Shown one piece after another: positions 41,915-52,174 of a DNA stretch of 64,000 nt. A program made the position numbers and the translations under genes. Each line of letters begins with the position of its first letter. The first letter of the stretch is position 1. Under the pieces are notes generated by a model. It had not been told where the DNA came from, searched no databases, and worked only from the letters and a program-made list of their open reading frames with translations. The stretch is from an uncultured Pelagibacteraceae bacterium (lineage in GTDB: Bacteria; Pseudomonadota; Alphaproteobacteria; Pelagibacterales; AG-422-B15): NCBI GenBank assembly GCA_902554325.1, contig CACDOH010000004.1, positions 1 through 64,000 of the forward strand, given 5' to 3'.

Positions 41915-43183
41915 ATGAAGGCAAACTATTCATATATTTATTTAGCTTTTTTTTTACTTTTAAATATTTTTAATTTTGTAGATAGAAATCTACTTATAGC
42001 TTTTGCTCCTCAAATAAAGTCTGAGTTTAATCTTACAAATGTACAATGGGGACTGCTGACAGGTGTTTACTTCCTCTTTTTCTATTCAGTATTTGGTATA
42101 TTAATGGGCGTGCTTGGAGATAAATTTAGTAGGATGAAAATTGCTGCCGCAGGAGTATTTTTGTGGAGTTTAATGACCGCTCTCACCGGTGTCGCTAAAA
42201 ATTTTTCACACTTAATTGTTGCTAGAGCATTAATTGGCGTTGGAGAGTCTGCATTAACCCCCAATGCGATATCAATGCTATCTGACCTTTTTAACCAAAA
42301 TAAAAGAGGAACGGCATCTGCAATTTATTACTTAGGTATACCTTTAGGTGTCGGATTTGGAATGTTGATAGCAGCTTTTTTTGGACCAGTTTTTGGATGG
42401 CGCGCAGTATTTATCACATTAGGTATGATTGGAATGGGACTTGGCATAGTAACATATTTTCTTTTGGAACCAAAGCGTGGGCAATTAGACGTATCTTTTG
42501 ATGAAGATAATAAATCTGCAAGTATTCGAGAAATTGTAAGTATGACAAAACATGCTCTCTATAATTCTAAATGTTTAACATTTGCAATTATTGGCAGTAT
42601 TTTTCTCCATATTCCATTAGGCGCCGGTAACTTTGAGGTTTTATGGGCTGTAAATGAAAGAGGTTTTACTGCTAGTGCGTATAATTTTTTATTTGGCATT
42701 TTTTTTATATTAGGCGGTACCGTCGGTGCAGTCCTTGGTGGTGTTTTGTCTGATCGTTTAAGTCATTACTTCAAAGGTGGTGTAATGACCTTTTTAGTAA
42801 TATCTTATTTGCTCTTAACACCTTTAACAATAAGCTACAGATTTATAAGTCCTGATACTAACTTTTTTTATTTAACATTATTCTTCGTTTCATTTAATGT
42901 CACTTTTTTTTATGGTCCAGTTTTTGCTTCAGTGCAGGAATTAACTCCAGTAAAAGTGAGATCAACTATGGTTGCAGTATGGATACTAGGAGTAAACATT
43001 ATTGGAATGGGAGTTGGTAGTTTTTTTACTGGCTATCTTGTTGATTATGTATTTAATGACTTTTCGTCTCCATATACACTTTCTTTAATTTCAATTGGAC
43101 TAACATCAATTTTAGCAATTATTTGTTACTATATTGCTAGTCTTAGTTATACAGAAGATATCGCGAGAGTAAATAACTCCTAA
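41915..43183 (+). CDS. MFS transporter, Spinster-like
   Basis: Twelve-helix inner-membrane transporter of 422 residues. The N-terminal half has [17 protein letters not shown] and the loop 2-3 motif [13 protein letters not shown] second loop carries [14 protein letters not shown]. These resemble the Spinster/hexuronate-like MFS members. The substrate cannot be deduced. It follows the nucleotidyltransferase-cupin gene by 3 bases, so a linked substrate such as a sugar or lipid precursor is possible. It converges with pckA, overlapping by 4 bases. Confidence 0.85.
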   Translation: MKANYSYIYLAFFLLLNIFNFVDRNLLIAFAPQIKSEFNLTNVQWGLLTGVYFLFFYSVFGILMGVLGDKFSRMKIAAAGVFLWSLMTALTGVAKNFSHLIVARALIGVGESALTPNAISMLSDLFNQNKRGTASAIYYLGIPLGVGFGMLIAAFFGPVFGWRAVFITLGMIGMGLGIVTYFLLEPKRGQLDVSFDEDNKSASIREIVSMTKHALYNSKCLTFAIIGSIFLHIPLGAGNFEVLWAVNERGFTASAYNFLFGIFFILGGTVGAVLGGVLSDRLSHYFKGGVMTFLVISYLLLTPLTISYRFISPDTNFFYLTLFFVSFNVTFFYGPVFASVQELTPVKVRSTMVAVWILGVNIIGMGVGSFFTGYLVDYVFNDFSSPYTLSLISIGLTSILAIICYYIASLSYTEDIARVNNS

Positions 43184-44784
43184 TTGGCAATAGGTCCTGA
43201 AGTTTTAATATTCTCTTCAACGTCAGATTCAAACTTAGTAAAATTACTAATAAACATTTGTACTAGTTTTTTTGCCTGCGCATCATAATCAGACTCACTT
43301 TGCCATGTTTTCTTGGGATCTAATATTTGTTCATTAATTCCATCAACCTTAACTGGGACTGAGAAGCCAAAATTTGGATCCTTTCTCATTTCAGCGTTAG
43401 CTAGTTTGCTTGAGAGTGCAGCATTAAGTAATGCTCTAGTATTTTTAATCGATATTCTTTTACCAACTCCATAAACACCACCAGACCAACCTGTATTTAC
43501 AAGCCAACAATTAACCTTATGATCTGATATCTTTTTTTTAAGTAAATTTCCGTATTCTATTGGATTTCTTGGCATGAATGGTGCACCAAAACATGTTGAA
43601 AATGTTGCCTGAGGCTCGTTTGAAAGACCAATTTCAGTGCCTGCAACTTTTGCTGTATAACCTGATAGAAAATGATACATCGCCTGATCTGCAGAAAGTT
43701 TAGCAATTGGAGGCAATACGCCAAATGCATCAGCAGTAAGCATAATTATATTTTTAGGGTGACCAGTTTTTCCAGATACGGTAACTCCTGGTATATAGTC
43801 TAAAGGATATGCTCCTCTTGTATTTTCTGTTAAAGAATTATCATCTAGATCTAAAGTTCCGTCATCTTTCATGACAGCATTTTCAATTACTGTGCCTTTC
43901 ATTTGAGTAGTAGCATAAATTTCTGGCTCAGCTTCTTCAGATAGTCTTATGAGTTTTGCGTAGCATCCACCTTCAAAATTAAAAAGTCCATCATCTGACC
44001 ATCCATGCTCATCATCTCCAAGAAGTGATCTTTTAGGATCCGCACTTAATGTGGTTTTACCCGTGCCAGATAGACCAAAGAAAATTGCAGCATCACCATT
44101 TTCACCAGTATTAACAGAACAATGCATTGGCATAATATTTTTTTCAGGAAGCAAGAAATTTAAAAGAGTAAATACAGATTTTTTTGTTTCGCCAGCGTAC
44201 TCAGTGCCAGCTATTAAAATTATTTTTTCTGCAAGATTAACAGCTATAACAGTTTCACTATTCGTACCATGAATGCTTGGATCCATTTTTAAACTTGGAA
44301 AGTTGACAATAGTATATTCTGGATTAAAATGTTTCAGTTCATCAGCACTTGGTCTTACGAGTAAATGTCTGGCAAATAATCCATGCCAAGCGTATTCTGT
44401 TATTATTGAAACATTTAATGAGTGATTACGATCTGCTCCGCCCATTAAGTTATGTAAATATAGTGATTTATCCTTAGAGAAATCTATAAATGCACTGGCA
44501 ATTTTTGCATAATATTCTTCTGAGATAGGTACGTTTGTTTCACCCCAATGGATTTTCTGATCATTTATACTTTCTTTAACAAAAAATTTATCATTAGCTG
44601 ACCTACCTGTATGCTTACCTGTTTTGACAACTAAAGCTCCATGCGATGATAGTTTGCCTTCGCCAGAGGTATGCGCAGCTTCATATAGTTCCTCAGAATT
44701 AAGGTTATATTTAATTGCAGAAGCGTTTTGTATAATGCTATTTTTTACTGAATTTTGCATATTTTGAGGTTGTGATAAAAACAT
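43180..44784 (-). CDS. pckA: Phosphoenolpyruvate carboxykinase (ATP)
   Basis: Makes PEP from oxaloacetate and ATP, the first gluconeogenic step. The P-loop is [17 protein letters not shown], with the kinase-1b metal site [15 protein letters not shown], the substrate loop around [11 protein letters not shown] and the C-terminal VPVKVDGI region fit the ATP-dependent family, as do its 534 residues. It is divergent from chvI across 122 bases. The pckA / chvI-chvG arrangement is a strong alphaproteobacterial marker. Confidence 0.96.
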   Translation of the reverse strand: MFLSQPQNMQNSVKNSIIQNASAIKYNLNSEELYEAAHTSGEGKLSSHGALVVKTGKHTGRSANDKFFVKESINDQKIHWGETNVPISEEYYAKIASAFIDFSKDKSLYLHNLMGGADRNHSLNVSIITEYAWHGLFARHLLVRPSADELKHFNPEYTIVNFPSLKMDPSIHGTNSETVIAVNLAEKIILIAGTEYAGETKKSVFTLLNFLLPEKNIMPMHCSVNTGENGDAAIFFGLSGTGKTTLSADPKRSLLGDDEHGWSDDGLFNFEGGCYAKLIRLSEEAEPEIYATTQMKGTVIENAVMKDDGTLDLDDNSLTENTRGAYPLDYIPGVTVSGKTGHPKNIIMLTADAFGVLPPIAKLSADQAMYHFLSGYTAKVAGTEIGLSNEPQATFSTCFGAPFMPRNPIEYGNLLKKKISDHKVNCWLVNTGWSGGVYGVGKRISIKNTRALLNAALSSKLANAEMRKDPNFGFSVPVKVDGINEQILDPKKTWQSESDYDAQAKKLVQMFISNFTKFESDVEENIKTSGPIAN

Positions 44785-44906
44785 ATAATAACATGTATGT
44801 TAAGTGCTAATATCTAAATAAATGAAAAAAACTGTTAGTTAAATTATTTAATATTTCTGCCATTTTATGGTCATATAATACTTTAAAAATACAATGAAAA
44901 TTTAAA

Positions 44907-45605
44907 ATGAAACACCTTATTGCTCTCGTAGATGATGATCGGAATATTTTAATTTCTCTTGAAGAGTTGCTTAAAAAAGAGGAATTTGAAATCCATACTT
45001 ATAGTGACGGTCAGTCGGCATTGATCGGCATGTCTAGGTATCCTCCAGAATTAGCAGTAATTGATATAAAAATGCCAAAAATGGATGGATACGAATTATT
45101 TAAAAAAATAAGAAAAAAAACTGAAATACCGGTGATCTTTTTGACATCCAAAGACCAAGAAGCCGATAGATTAAAAGGCTTAATGCATGGTGTTGATAGC
45201 TATGTTACAAAAAGTGGAAATTTTTCCAAAGAAATTTTAATAGAAACAATTAAAAATACACTCAACAGAAAAAATATAGAGAATGAAAATTCTGAAAAAA
45301 AACAAATTATTATACTAGGAAATCTGAGGCTAGACTGTTTGAGACACGAATGTGAGTGGAAGGCAAAATCACTTTTAGAGCCTTTAACTACCACTGAATT
45401 TAAAATAATAAAAGAATTGGTTGAAAGACCAGGTATTGTTAAATCAAGAGATAGATTAATGGAGATTGCTTATAGAGATGAATTAGATGTTGATGATAGA
45501 ACTATAGACAGTCATATAAAAAGAATTAGAAAAAAATTTAGAAAGATCGATCCTGAATTTAAATCCATTAATACTTTATATGGATCAGGATATAAATGGA
45601 AATAA
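44907..45605 (+). CDS. chvI: Response regulator ChvI
   Basis: OmpR/PhoB-type regulator controlling envelope and central carbon genes. The receiver has LVDDDRN, phospho-acceptor Asp53 in AVIDIKMPKMDGYELF, and FLTSKDQEADR. The lysine region reads YVTKSGNFS instead of the usual YV-KPF, a small oddity. The winged-helix output domain (about 130-232) has LTTTEFKIIKELVERPG and DDRTIDSHIKRIRKKF. It diverges from pckA and overlaps the track start of chvG by 26 bases. Confidence 0.93.
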   Translation: MKHLIALVDDDRNILISLEELLKKEEFEIHTYSDGQSALIGMSRYPPELAVIDIKMPKMDGYELFKKIRKKTEIPVIFLTSKDQEADRLKGLMHGVDSYVTKSGNFSKEILIETIKNTLNRKNIENENSEKKQIIILGNLRLDCLRHECEWKAKSLLEPLTTTEFKIIKELVERPGIVKSRDRLMEIAYRDELDVDDRTIDSHIKRIRKKFRKIDPEFKSINTLYGSGYKWK

Positions 45606-47151
45606 TAAAGTATATAACTTGAACAGCCTATTTAGAAAATTTTTATTATATAATTTCGTTGGATTACTAATTTTAATCGTTAGTGCAATATTCATAATTA
45701 TTTTCCTTAACAACTATCAACTTAATAAGAGACTTAAACAAATCGATAATCAGTCGTTAATTATTTATAACTTCTTAAAAACGTCAAATTTACTCAGAGA
45801 TATAAAAACAGAACTAAATGCTGAGGCTATTCTCTCCAAGTTAGAAATCAAAAATCTCTCTATTATAATAATCGATGAGAGTATGAATATCTTGTTAGAT
45901 ACGAAAGGATATGACTTAGAAAATAGTTCTTTTATAAATCAGTCTGCCACTGAAGTAGAGATTATAGACAGGAATAGTTCAATAGTTACTATTAATTTAG
46001 ATCAAAATGAAAATTTAGCTAATAGAGATTTTTTAAATCACCCAAAATTCCTGACAAATTTTAAAAATTTAGAAAAAGGAACTCAAAAAAATTTTTCGAT
46101 TGAGCTGAGCAATAATAAACTTGAATTAGTCTCGATATTTCCTATTAGTTATAATGACATTTACTACTATATTGTTGCACACGAAGATAATACCAAAATT
46201 CAAAGTATAAATAATCAAATACAACTTAACGTATTACTAACAGGCTTTGCTATTGGAGGTTGCCTGATATTATTTTCATTTTTTTTAAACTTTATAATCC
46301 TCAAGCCTATAAGAAACTTAGCAAATGCTGCGGAAAAAGTCCAAAGGGACTACAAAACAAAACCTCTAATTTCTGGATTGGACAGAAGAGACGACGAAAT
46401 TGGCCAACTTTCTAAAATCATTAATGAAATGTTGAATAGTTTATATAATAAAATTGATAATGCTGAAAATAATTCAGCTGATTTAATGCATGAAATCCGA
46501 AATCCGCTTGCCTCAATTAAAATGGCATCCGAGGTTATTACAGATGAAATGAGCGATGGTCAAAAAAAATTTCTAAATCTTATTCAAAATGATATTTCAA
46601 GAATTGAAAGCATCATTACCGATTACTCAGCAATGATTAAAAATGAGGTAAATCTATATAAAAGTCAGTCGCAAAAATTTGAAATAAAATCTTTATTGTA
46701 TGAGATTATTGAAGACACCCAAAAAGTATTACCTGATCAAATTCAAATAAAATATTTATATGATCAAGATAGTCAAAAGGATATTTTTGTTGATGGTCAG
46801 AAGAAGTTTTTTTCACAAGCTGTTAAAAACATTATAGACAATGCTATTTCCTTTTCTCCAAAGCCTGGAATTATAAAAGTTATTTTATCATCGACAAGTA
46901 ACTACTTGAGCATAGCAATTGTGGACGAGGGACCAGGCATTAAAGAGCCTGATATGAAAAGAATTTTTGAGCGTTTTTATTCTCTGAGAGAGGAAGATAA
47001 TAAATCACATTCGGGACTTGGATTGAATATTGCCAAACAGATTATTGATGCACATGAAGGCTCAATTTCTGTAGATAATATTATGGAAGAAAATGATATT
47101 AAGGGTGCGAAGTTCATCGTCAATTTGCCCCAGGTAAATATTAATAAATAA
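45580..47151 (+). CDS. chvG: Sensor histidine kinase ChvG
   Basis: Inner-membrane partner of ChvI. It has two membrane helices (about 25-50 and 212-235) around a periplasmic sensor domain of some 160 residues, then a HAMP domain (LKPIRNLANAAEKVQRDYK). The H-box is ADLMHEIRNPLASIKMASEV, and the ATPase motifs include NIIDNAISFSPKPG, DEGPGI and HSGLGLNIAKQII. The track start at 45580 lies inside chvI. A TTG at 45619 would give a 13-residue shorter protein and cannot be excluded. ExoR-type periplasmic inhibitors, if any, are not encoded nearby. Confidence 0.92.
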   Translation: MDQDINGNNKVYNLNSLFRKFLLYNFVGLLILIVSAIFIIIFLNNYQLNKRLKQIDNQSLIIYNFLKTSNLLRDIKTELNAEAILSKLEIKNLSIIIIDESMNILLDTKGYDLENSSFINQSATEVEIIDRNSSIVTINLDQNENLANRDFLNHPKFLTNFKNLEKGTQKNFSIELSNNKLELVSIFPISYNDIYYYIVAHEDNTKIQSINNQIQLNVLLTGFAIGGCLILFSFFLNFIILKPIRNLANAAEKVQRDYKTKPLISGLDRRDDEIGQLSKIINEMLNSLYNKIDNAENNSADLMHEIRNPLASIKMASEVITDEMSDGQKKFLNLIQNDISRIESIITDYSAMIKNEVNLYKSQSQKFEIKSLLYEIIEDTQKVLPDQIQIKYLYDQDSQKDIFVDGQKKFFSQAVKNIIDNAISFSPKPGIIKVILSSTSNYLSIAIVDEGPGIKEPDMKRIFERFYSLREEDNKSHSGLGLNIAKQIIDAHEGSISVDNIMEENDIKGAKFIVNLPQVNINK

Positions 47152-47196
47152 TCATATTGAATATTAATCTATTTAACCCTATATTTTACTCTTATT

Positions 47197-48489
47197 ATGG
47201 CAATGGATGATTTTAAAGTAGCGGATATAGAACAAGCAGAATTCGGCAGGAAAGAAATATCCTTAGCTGAGACAGAGATGCCAGGCCTTATGGCCCTCAG
47301 GGATGAGTATAAGGGCCAGAAACCTCTAGATGGTGCAAGAATAGTCGGCTGTCTTCACATGACTATACAAACCGCAGTCTTAATTGAAACTTTGGTAGAA
47401 TTGGGAGCAGACGTAAGATGGTCATCCTGTAATATTTTTTCAACACAAGACCATGCTGCTGCTGCAATAGCTAAAGCAGGTATCCCAGTATTTGCCTGGA
47501 AAGGTGAAACAGAAGAAGAGTATTGGTGGTGTGTTCGACAAACTATTGAGGGAAAAGAAGGATGGAAACCTAATTTAATATTAGATGACGGCGGTGATCT
47601 TACAGGTCTTATGCATAAGGAATATAAGGAGCTGCTTCATGAAGTAAGAGGTTTATCGGAAGAAACTACTACTGGGGTACTAGCGCTCAAAAAAATGGAA
47701 ATTGATGGAACTCTTATGGTGCCAGCAATAAATGTGAATGACTCTGTAACTAAATCTAAATTTGATAATCTTTATGGTTGTAGAGAGAGTTTAGTGGACG
47801 GCATTAAAAGAGCAACTGATGTGATGATGTCAGGAAAGGTTGCAATCGTTGCTGGGTTTGGAGATGTTGGAAAAGGAAGTGCAGCTTCATTACGTCAAAG
47901 CGGGGCAAGAGTAATGGTTACAGAAGCAGATCCAATATGTGCATTGCAAGCAGCAATGGAAGGTTATGAAGTTGTTACAATGGATGATATGATAAAAGAA
48001 GCAGACATTGTCGTAACTGCTACAGGAAACAAAGATATTGTAACTGCCGATCATATGAGAGAAATGAAGGACAGAGCAATACTATGTAACATTGGTCACT
48101 TCGATAACGAAATTCAAGTTGAAGCGCTGAAAAACTATAAATGGGATGAAATTAAACCTCAGGTCCACGAAATTACTCTTCCTAGTGAAAAGAGAATTAT
48201 TTTATTAGCAGAAGGTAGATTGGTAAACCTTGGCTGTGCAACAGGTCATCCTAGCTTTGTTATGAGTGCATCATTTACAAACCAGGTTACTGCTCAAATT
48301 GAGCTTTGGAACAATCCTGAAAAATATGAGAAAAAAGTTTACGTACTACCCAAGCATTTAGATGAGAAGGTAGCAAGACTTCATTTGGAAAAGGTAGGTG
48401 CGAAACTCACAAAATTATCTAAAGAACAAGCTGATTATATAAGCGTTACTCCTGAAGGGCCTTATAAGCCTGAAGCTTATAGATACTAA
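47197..48489 (+). CDS. ahcY: Adenosylhomocysteinase
   Basis: Splits S-adenosylhomocysteine into adenosine and homocysteine, clearing the product of SAM methylations. Family segments are [32 protein letters not shown], the NAD fold [17 protein letters not shown] and the C-terminal [17 protein letters not shown]. The 430 residues are the short bacterial form. In many Alphaproteobacteria hprK and PTS genes sit between chvG and ahcY. Here only 45 bases separate them. Confidence 0.96.
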   Translation: MAMDDFKVADIEQAEFGRKEISLAETEMPGLMALRDEYKGQKPLDGARIVGCLHMTIQTAVLIETLVELGADVRWSSCNIFSTQDHAAAAIAKAGIPVFAWKGETEEEYWWCVRQTIEGKEGWKPNLILDDGGDLTGLMHKEYKELLHEVRGLSEETTTGVLALKKMEIDGTLMVPAINVNDSVTKSKFDNLYGCRESLVDGIKRATDVMMSGKVAIVAGFGDVGKGSAASLRQSGARVMVTEADPICALQAAMEGYEVVTMDDMIKEADIVVTATGNKDIVTADHMREMKDRAILCNIGHFDNEIQVEALKNYKWDEIKPQVHEITLPSEKRIILLAEGRLVNLGCATGHPSFVMSASFTNQVTAQIELWNNPEKYEKKVYVLPKHLDEKVARLHLEKVGAKLTKLSKEQADYISVTPEGPYKPEAYRY

Positions 48490-48517
48490 TTAACATTTTT
48501 TAAGATATTATTTTCTC

Positions 48518-48961
48518 ATGCTTCTGAAGAATGAAGGTGATACTGAGAAACTCGCCAAAAGACTTGCTAAACTGTCAAAAAAATACAATACAGTTATATG
48601 TTTAAATGGGGATCTAGGCTCAGGAAAAACTACGTTTACAAGATATTTCATTAGATATTATTTTAAAGGTTTAGAAATTAAAGAAATTCCAAGCCCAACA
48701 TTTACTCTATTACAAGTTTATGAGCACGATGGCCATACAATAAATCATTATGATTTTTATCGATTGAAAAATTCTAGTGAACTTCTTGAACTTAATTTTG
48801 GTGAGGCAGTAACTGACGATGTCTGCTTGATTGAATGGGCAGATAAATTTGAAGAAATATTGCCAAATGACCGTATCCAACTTAATTTTCAAATCAAAAG
48901 CAAGGTTTCAAGAAGTGTACAAATTACTTTAAGAGGAAAATTTAAAAATCAAAAGTATTAG
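48518..48961 (+). CDS. tsaE: tRNA threonylcarbamoyladenosine factor TsaE
   Basis: Small ATPase needed with TsaB/TsaD for t6A37 in tRNAs. Walker A is NGDLGSGKTTFTR, followed by the family motifs IPSPTFTLLQVYE, HYDFYRL and CLIEWADKFEE. The 147 residues are normal. It leads tsaE-amgK-murU with no spacing: the stop at 48961 is followed by the next ATG at 48962. The tsaE-amgK-murU order is common in Alphaproteobacteria. Confidence 0.94.
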   Translation: MLLKNEGDTEKLAKRLAKLSKKYNTVICLNGDLGSGKTTFTRYFIRYYFKGLEIKEIPSPTFTLLQVYEHDGHTINHYDFYRLKNSSELLELNFGEAVTDDVCLIEWADKFEEILPNDRIQLNFQIKSKVSRSVQITLRGKFKNQKY

Positions 48962-49942
48962 ATGAATAATCGAGATTTAGAACTTCATAGTTTTGTTCGT
49001 AACTGCGGCTTCAAAGGAGAGGATATGATTTCTGTTAAAAATGATGCTTCTTTTAGAAGATATTATCGTATTAAAAATAAAAATTTGATTGTTATGGATG
49101 CACCACCTGATAAAGGGGAGTCAATTGAACAATTCAAAGTTGTAGCTGATATCATTCATACCTTTAATCTGAGTGCGCCACAAATAGAATCTATCGATAC
49201 AAAAAATGGATTTATGTTACTTGAAGATTTTGGACAAACATCATTTTCGAATATTCTCAACAAAGATAATGAGAGTGAATTGTATAAAAAAGCTATTGAG
49301 GTATTAATAGAAATTAATCGACAATCGAAAAGTAAAGAAAAAAAACTCGGTACATTAAAAAGTTATTCTATAGATTTGCTCGTGAATGAGTCATTGCTAT
49401 TTATTGATTGGTATTTAGAAAAAAGAAATGGCAAGTCGGTTAGTAGTTTTCAAAAAAAAGAGTTCATTCAAATTTTAAATGATTTGTATAATAACATAAA
49501 ACCGCAATTATCGACTTTAGTATTAAGAGACTATCACGTAGACAATTTATTTTATTTAAGTAAGCAAAAGTCTTTAAAACAAGTTGGTTTAATTGATTTT
49601 CAAGATGCTGTAATCGGATCTCCTCTATATGATATAGTATCCTTACTTGAGGATGTAAGAAGACCGCTTAAAGGAAATTTACAAAAAAAATTATTAGAAT
49701 TTTATATAAAAGCTATGAATATTAACGCTCAGAATACAGAGCTAGAAATGAGGTTCTTTTCAATTCAGAGAAATTTGAAAATATTAGGTATTTTTCAGAG
49801 ACTTTCCATAAGAGATAAAAAAGATAGTTATCTAAAATATTTACCAAATGCTGTAAAACTTTTAAGAAAAAATTTACAAGATCCATTTTTTAATAATCTT
49901 GTAAATTGGTTAAAGCAATTTAAAAATCATGAATTAATATGA
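48962..49942 (+). CDS. amgK: Aminoglycoside-kinase-like sugar kinase AmgK
   Basis: Phosphotransferase of the APH fold. AmgK phosphorylates MurNAc/GlcNAc at the anomeric position in the peptidoglycan-sugar recycling bypass known from Pseudomonas. Catalytic loop LVLRDYHVDNLFYL and metal-binding LIDFQDAVIGSPLYD are present, with DASFRRYYRI as the N-terminal nucleotide region. The 326 residues are typical. Its stop overlaps the start of the murU-like gene by 4 bases, supporting the paired function. Confidence 0.87.
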   Translation: MNNRDLELHSFVRNCGFKGEDMISVKNDASFRRYYRIKNKNLIVMDAPPDKGESIEQFKVVADIIHTFNLSAPQIESIDTKNGFMLLEDFGQTSFSNILNKDNESELYKKAIEVLIEINRQSKSKEKKLGTLKSYSIDLLVNESLLFIDWYLEKRNGKSVSSFQKKEFIQILNDLYNNIKPQLSTLVLRDYHVDNLFYLSKQKSLKQVGLIDFQDAVIGSPLYDIVSLLEDVRRPLKGNLQKKLLEFYIKAMNINAQNTELEMRFFSIQRNLKILGIFQRLSIRDKKDSYLKYLPNAVKLLRKNLQDPFFNNLVNWLKQFKNHELI

Positions 49943-50634
49943 TCGATACTGCTATTATTCTAGCCGCAGGACTTGGAAAAAGAATGAGAGATTTTGATCC
50001 TGTAATTCCTAAACCATTAATTAAGGTCAACAATAAACCATTTATACAATACGCAATCGATTTACTTAATGAAATTAGAACTAAAGAAATTATCATAAAT
50101 GTTCACTATAAGTCAGACGAGATATTGAAATTTATACAAAGCTTAAGCCAAAAAAATATCATAGTCTCAGATGAGTCAGACTTGCTTTTAGATACTGGAG
50201 GTGGTATTAAGAAAATATTTAATAAACATAATATTAATAAATCTCTGGTTTTGAATAGCGATGTTATATGGGGTGACTCAGATAGGAAATTAATTATAGA
50301 TATGATAAATAGCTATCCAGAAAAAGCCGAAGCATTTCTTGGCTTGGTACCTAAACGAAACTTGAAATCGTTCATGGGTAATGGCGATTTTTGTAAATTA
50401 AAGAATAATGATTTAATAAGATACGATGAAAGTTCTGAGCCATATGTGTACATTGGCGCTCAAATTATACATAAAAATGCATTTAACGGTATAGAAAAAA
50501 AGGTATTTTCAGTCAATGAAGCTTGGAATTCATGTATAAGCAAAAAAACCCTGAAGGGGTACCAATTTAATACAAATGCACTACATTTAGGAACAGCTGA
50601 ATCTTTGAAAGAATATTTAAGTGATGATAAATAA
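49939..50634 (+). CDS. murU: Nucleotidyltransferase, MurU-like
   Basis: Sugar-1-phosphate nucleotidyltransferase with the signature ILAAGLGKRMRDFD...IPKPLIKVNNKP near the N-terminus. MurU makes UDP-MurNAc from MurNAc-1-phosphate, and adjacency to amgK (4-base overlap) supports this role. The 231 residues are normal. The addB-addA genes that often follow this pair in Alphaproteobacteria are not here. A DsbA-like gene follows, with its start overlapping the end of murU. Confidence 0.85.
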   Translation: MIDTAIILAAGLGKRMRDFDPVIPKPLIKVNNKPFIQYAIDLLNEIRTKEIIINVHYKSDEILKFIQSLSQKNIIVSDESDLLLDTGGGIKKIFNKHNINKSLVLNSDVIWGDSDRKLIIDMINSYPEKAEAFLGLVPKRNLKSFMGNGDFCKLKNNDLIRYDESSEPYVYIGAQIIHKNAFNGIEKKVFSVNEAWNSCISKKTLKGYQFNTNALHLGTAESLKEYLSDDK

Positions 50635-51226
50635 ATTATTTCAAACAACCATACTGATAATTTTATTTTTTAATATATTTAGCATTAGTTTTGCTGAAGA
50701 TGATCAAAATCTTGCAAGTTTCATCATAAGAAATTATGAAACTGCAGCTCTTCCCACAGTAGGAAATAGTGAAGCAGGTTATACAATTATAGAGTTTTTT
50801 GATTATAGATGTGCTTACTGTTCAAAGCAGGCTAATGATTTTCAAAAGCTATTGAATAATACAGATAATGTTAAAATAATTTATATGGAATGGCCAATAT
50901 TTGGAGATATATCTGATACAGCCGCTAAAATTGCCCTCATTGTTTGGCAAAGACATCCTAATTTGTATTTTGAGGTTCATAATCAGTTTATGCAGCTTGG
51001 TTCAAAGATGAAAAAAGTAAGTATCGTCGACATACTTAATAAAATTGATTTAAATGGTGAAGAAATATTTCAAGAGGCTGCCAGTCAAAAATCAAATGAC
51101 ATCATAGAGGCAAATATGAAATTAGCAAAAAGTTTGGGGCTTCGTGGAACGCCTGCTTCGATTGTAAATGATTCTATTTATCCTGGTTATCTTCAATATA
51201 AGACGTTAGAAACATTAATTAAGTAA
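50624..51226 (+). CDS. DsbA-family periplasmic thiol oxidoreductase
   Basis: Exported thioredoxin-fold protein. A signal peptide (KLFQTTILIILFFNIFSISFA) is followed by the mature domain with the active site FFDYRCAYCSKQ (CxxC) and a cis-Pro loop RGTPAS. I set the start at the ATG 50624. The track uses the preceding GTG at 50621, which only adds one residue. About 200 residues. It overlaps the murU stop by 11 bases. It may oxidise or isomerise cysteines in exported proteins, for instance the 21-cysteine DUF3604 protein at 58-60 kb. No DsbB is seen nearby. Confidence 0.87.
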   Translation: MINKLFQTTILIILFFNIFSISFAEDDQNLASFIIRNYETAALPTVGNSEAGYTIIEFFDYRCAYCSKQANDFQKLLNNTDNVKIIYMEWPIFGDISDTAAKIALIVWQRHPNLYFEVHNQFMQLGSKMKKVSIVDILNKIDLNGEEIFQEAASQKSNDIIEANMKLAKSLGLRGTPASIVNDSIYPGYLQYKTLETLIK

Positions 51227-51254
51227 TTATCAGATATATTGTTTTAAGAACACA

Positions 51255-51283
51255 CTTGAAAATATCCGTGAATATACTTATTC
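51255..51283 (+). promoter_or_regulatory. Heat-shock (sigma-32) promoter candidate for hspQ
   Basis: CTTG (51255-51258), 18 bases, then CTTATTC (51277-51283) fits the alphaproteobacterial sigma-32 pattern CTTG-N17/18-CYTATNT apart from one late position. It would start transcription almost at the hspQ ATG (51293), making the message leaderless or nearly so, and no Shine-Dalgarno is visible. Confidence 0.5.
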
Positions 51284-51292
51284 TTTTCATTA

Positions 51293-51619
51293 ATGATCAA
51301 TAAAGCAAAATTTCAAATCGGCTCGATTGTAAAACATAAGTATTTTGATTTTCGTGGTGTCATTTTTGATGTCGATCCAGAATTTAATAATACTGAAGAA
51401 TGGTATCAGTCAATACCTATGCAAGTTCGTCCAAGAAAAGATCAACCTTTTTATCATTTACTCGCTGAAGCCCCAAGTCAACCATCTTACGTTGCATATG
51501 TTTCTCAACAAAACTTATTAGTTGATGAGTCGGATGACCCAGTAACACATCCTTTGCTAGACGAGATGTTTGAGGGTATTAAAAATGGAAAATATATTTC
51601 CAAAGCAAAACATAATTAA
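51293..51619 (+). CDS. hspQ: Heat shock protein HspQ
   Basis: Small hemimethylated-DNA-binding-type protein that in enterobacteria stimulates Lon-dependent degradation. Family segments are FQIGSIVKHKYFDFRGVIFDVDPEF, WYQSIP, QPFYHLLAE and YVAYVSQQNLL. The 108 residues are typical. A possible sigma-32 promoter lies directly upstream, fitting heat control. It is followed by yciB after 12 bases. Confidence 0.92.
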   Translation: MINKAKFQIGSIVKHKYFDFRGVIFDVDPEFNNTEEWYQSIPMQVRPRKDQPFYHLLAEAPSQPSYVAYVSQQNLLVDESDDPVTHPLLDEMFEGIKNGKYISKAKHN

Positions 51620-51631
51620 AATAGTATCTAT

Positions 51632-52174
51632 ATGCGTGGGTCTTTAAAACAAGTATTTGAACTCGGACCTTTGGTTGTCTTTTTTTATTTTTTTATTAAA
51701 ACAGGTCAAATTCAAGAAGCTATTCTTCCCTTGATGATTGCTGCAGGTATTGCAATTGCTGGATCGTATATAATTGAAAGAAAAGTATCTCCAATGTTAT
51801 TATTCAGTACTATTTTGATTTTTGTTTTTGGAGGATTGACAATCTATTTCAATGATCCGTTCTTTATTAAGTTTAAAGTAACACTTGTAAATTTAATCTT
51901 TTCTTTAGCCTTATTTATAGGATTATATTTCAGAAAACCCTTATTAAAAAATCTTATGGGTTCCGCAATAAATTTAACCGATTACGGTTGGATTAATTTA
52001 AGCAGAAGATGGGCGTACTTCTTTCTATTTTTAGCAGTTTCAAATGAAGTAGTTTATAGGAATTTTTCTGATGCAGTATGGGTAAATTTCAAGCTTTTTG
52101 GGATTATGGGACTTACTTTTATATTTATATTTTCTCAAGTTTTTTTTATTCAAAAAAATATAGCTGATAACTAG
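51632..52174 (+). CDS. yciB: Septation/envelope protein YciB (IspZ)
   Basis: Inner-membrane protein of the IspZ/YciB family, affecting cell-envelope synthesis and division. Five hydrophobic helices span its 180 residues. Family motifs are FELGPLVVFFYFF at the N-terminus, RKPLLKNLMG in the middle, and the LSRRWAYFFLFLAVSNEVVYRNFSDAVWVNFKLFG stretch. The terminus overlaps the stop of the convergent TauD-like gene by 4 bases. Confidence 0.93.
   Translation: MRGSLKQVFELGPLVVFFYFFIKTGQIQEAILPLMIAAGIAIAGSYIIERKVSPMLLFSTILIFVFGGLTIYFNDPFFIKFKVTLVNLIFSLALFIGLYFRKPLLKNLMGSAINLTDYGWINLSRRWAYFFLFLAVSNEVVYRNFSDAVWVNFKLFGIMGLTFIFIFSQVFFIQKNIADN

Noticed and set aside
44785-44906. AACATGTATGTT palindrome in the pckA-chvI divergent region
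   Set aside because: Only 5-bp arms in AT-rich DNA; too short to claim an operator.
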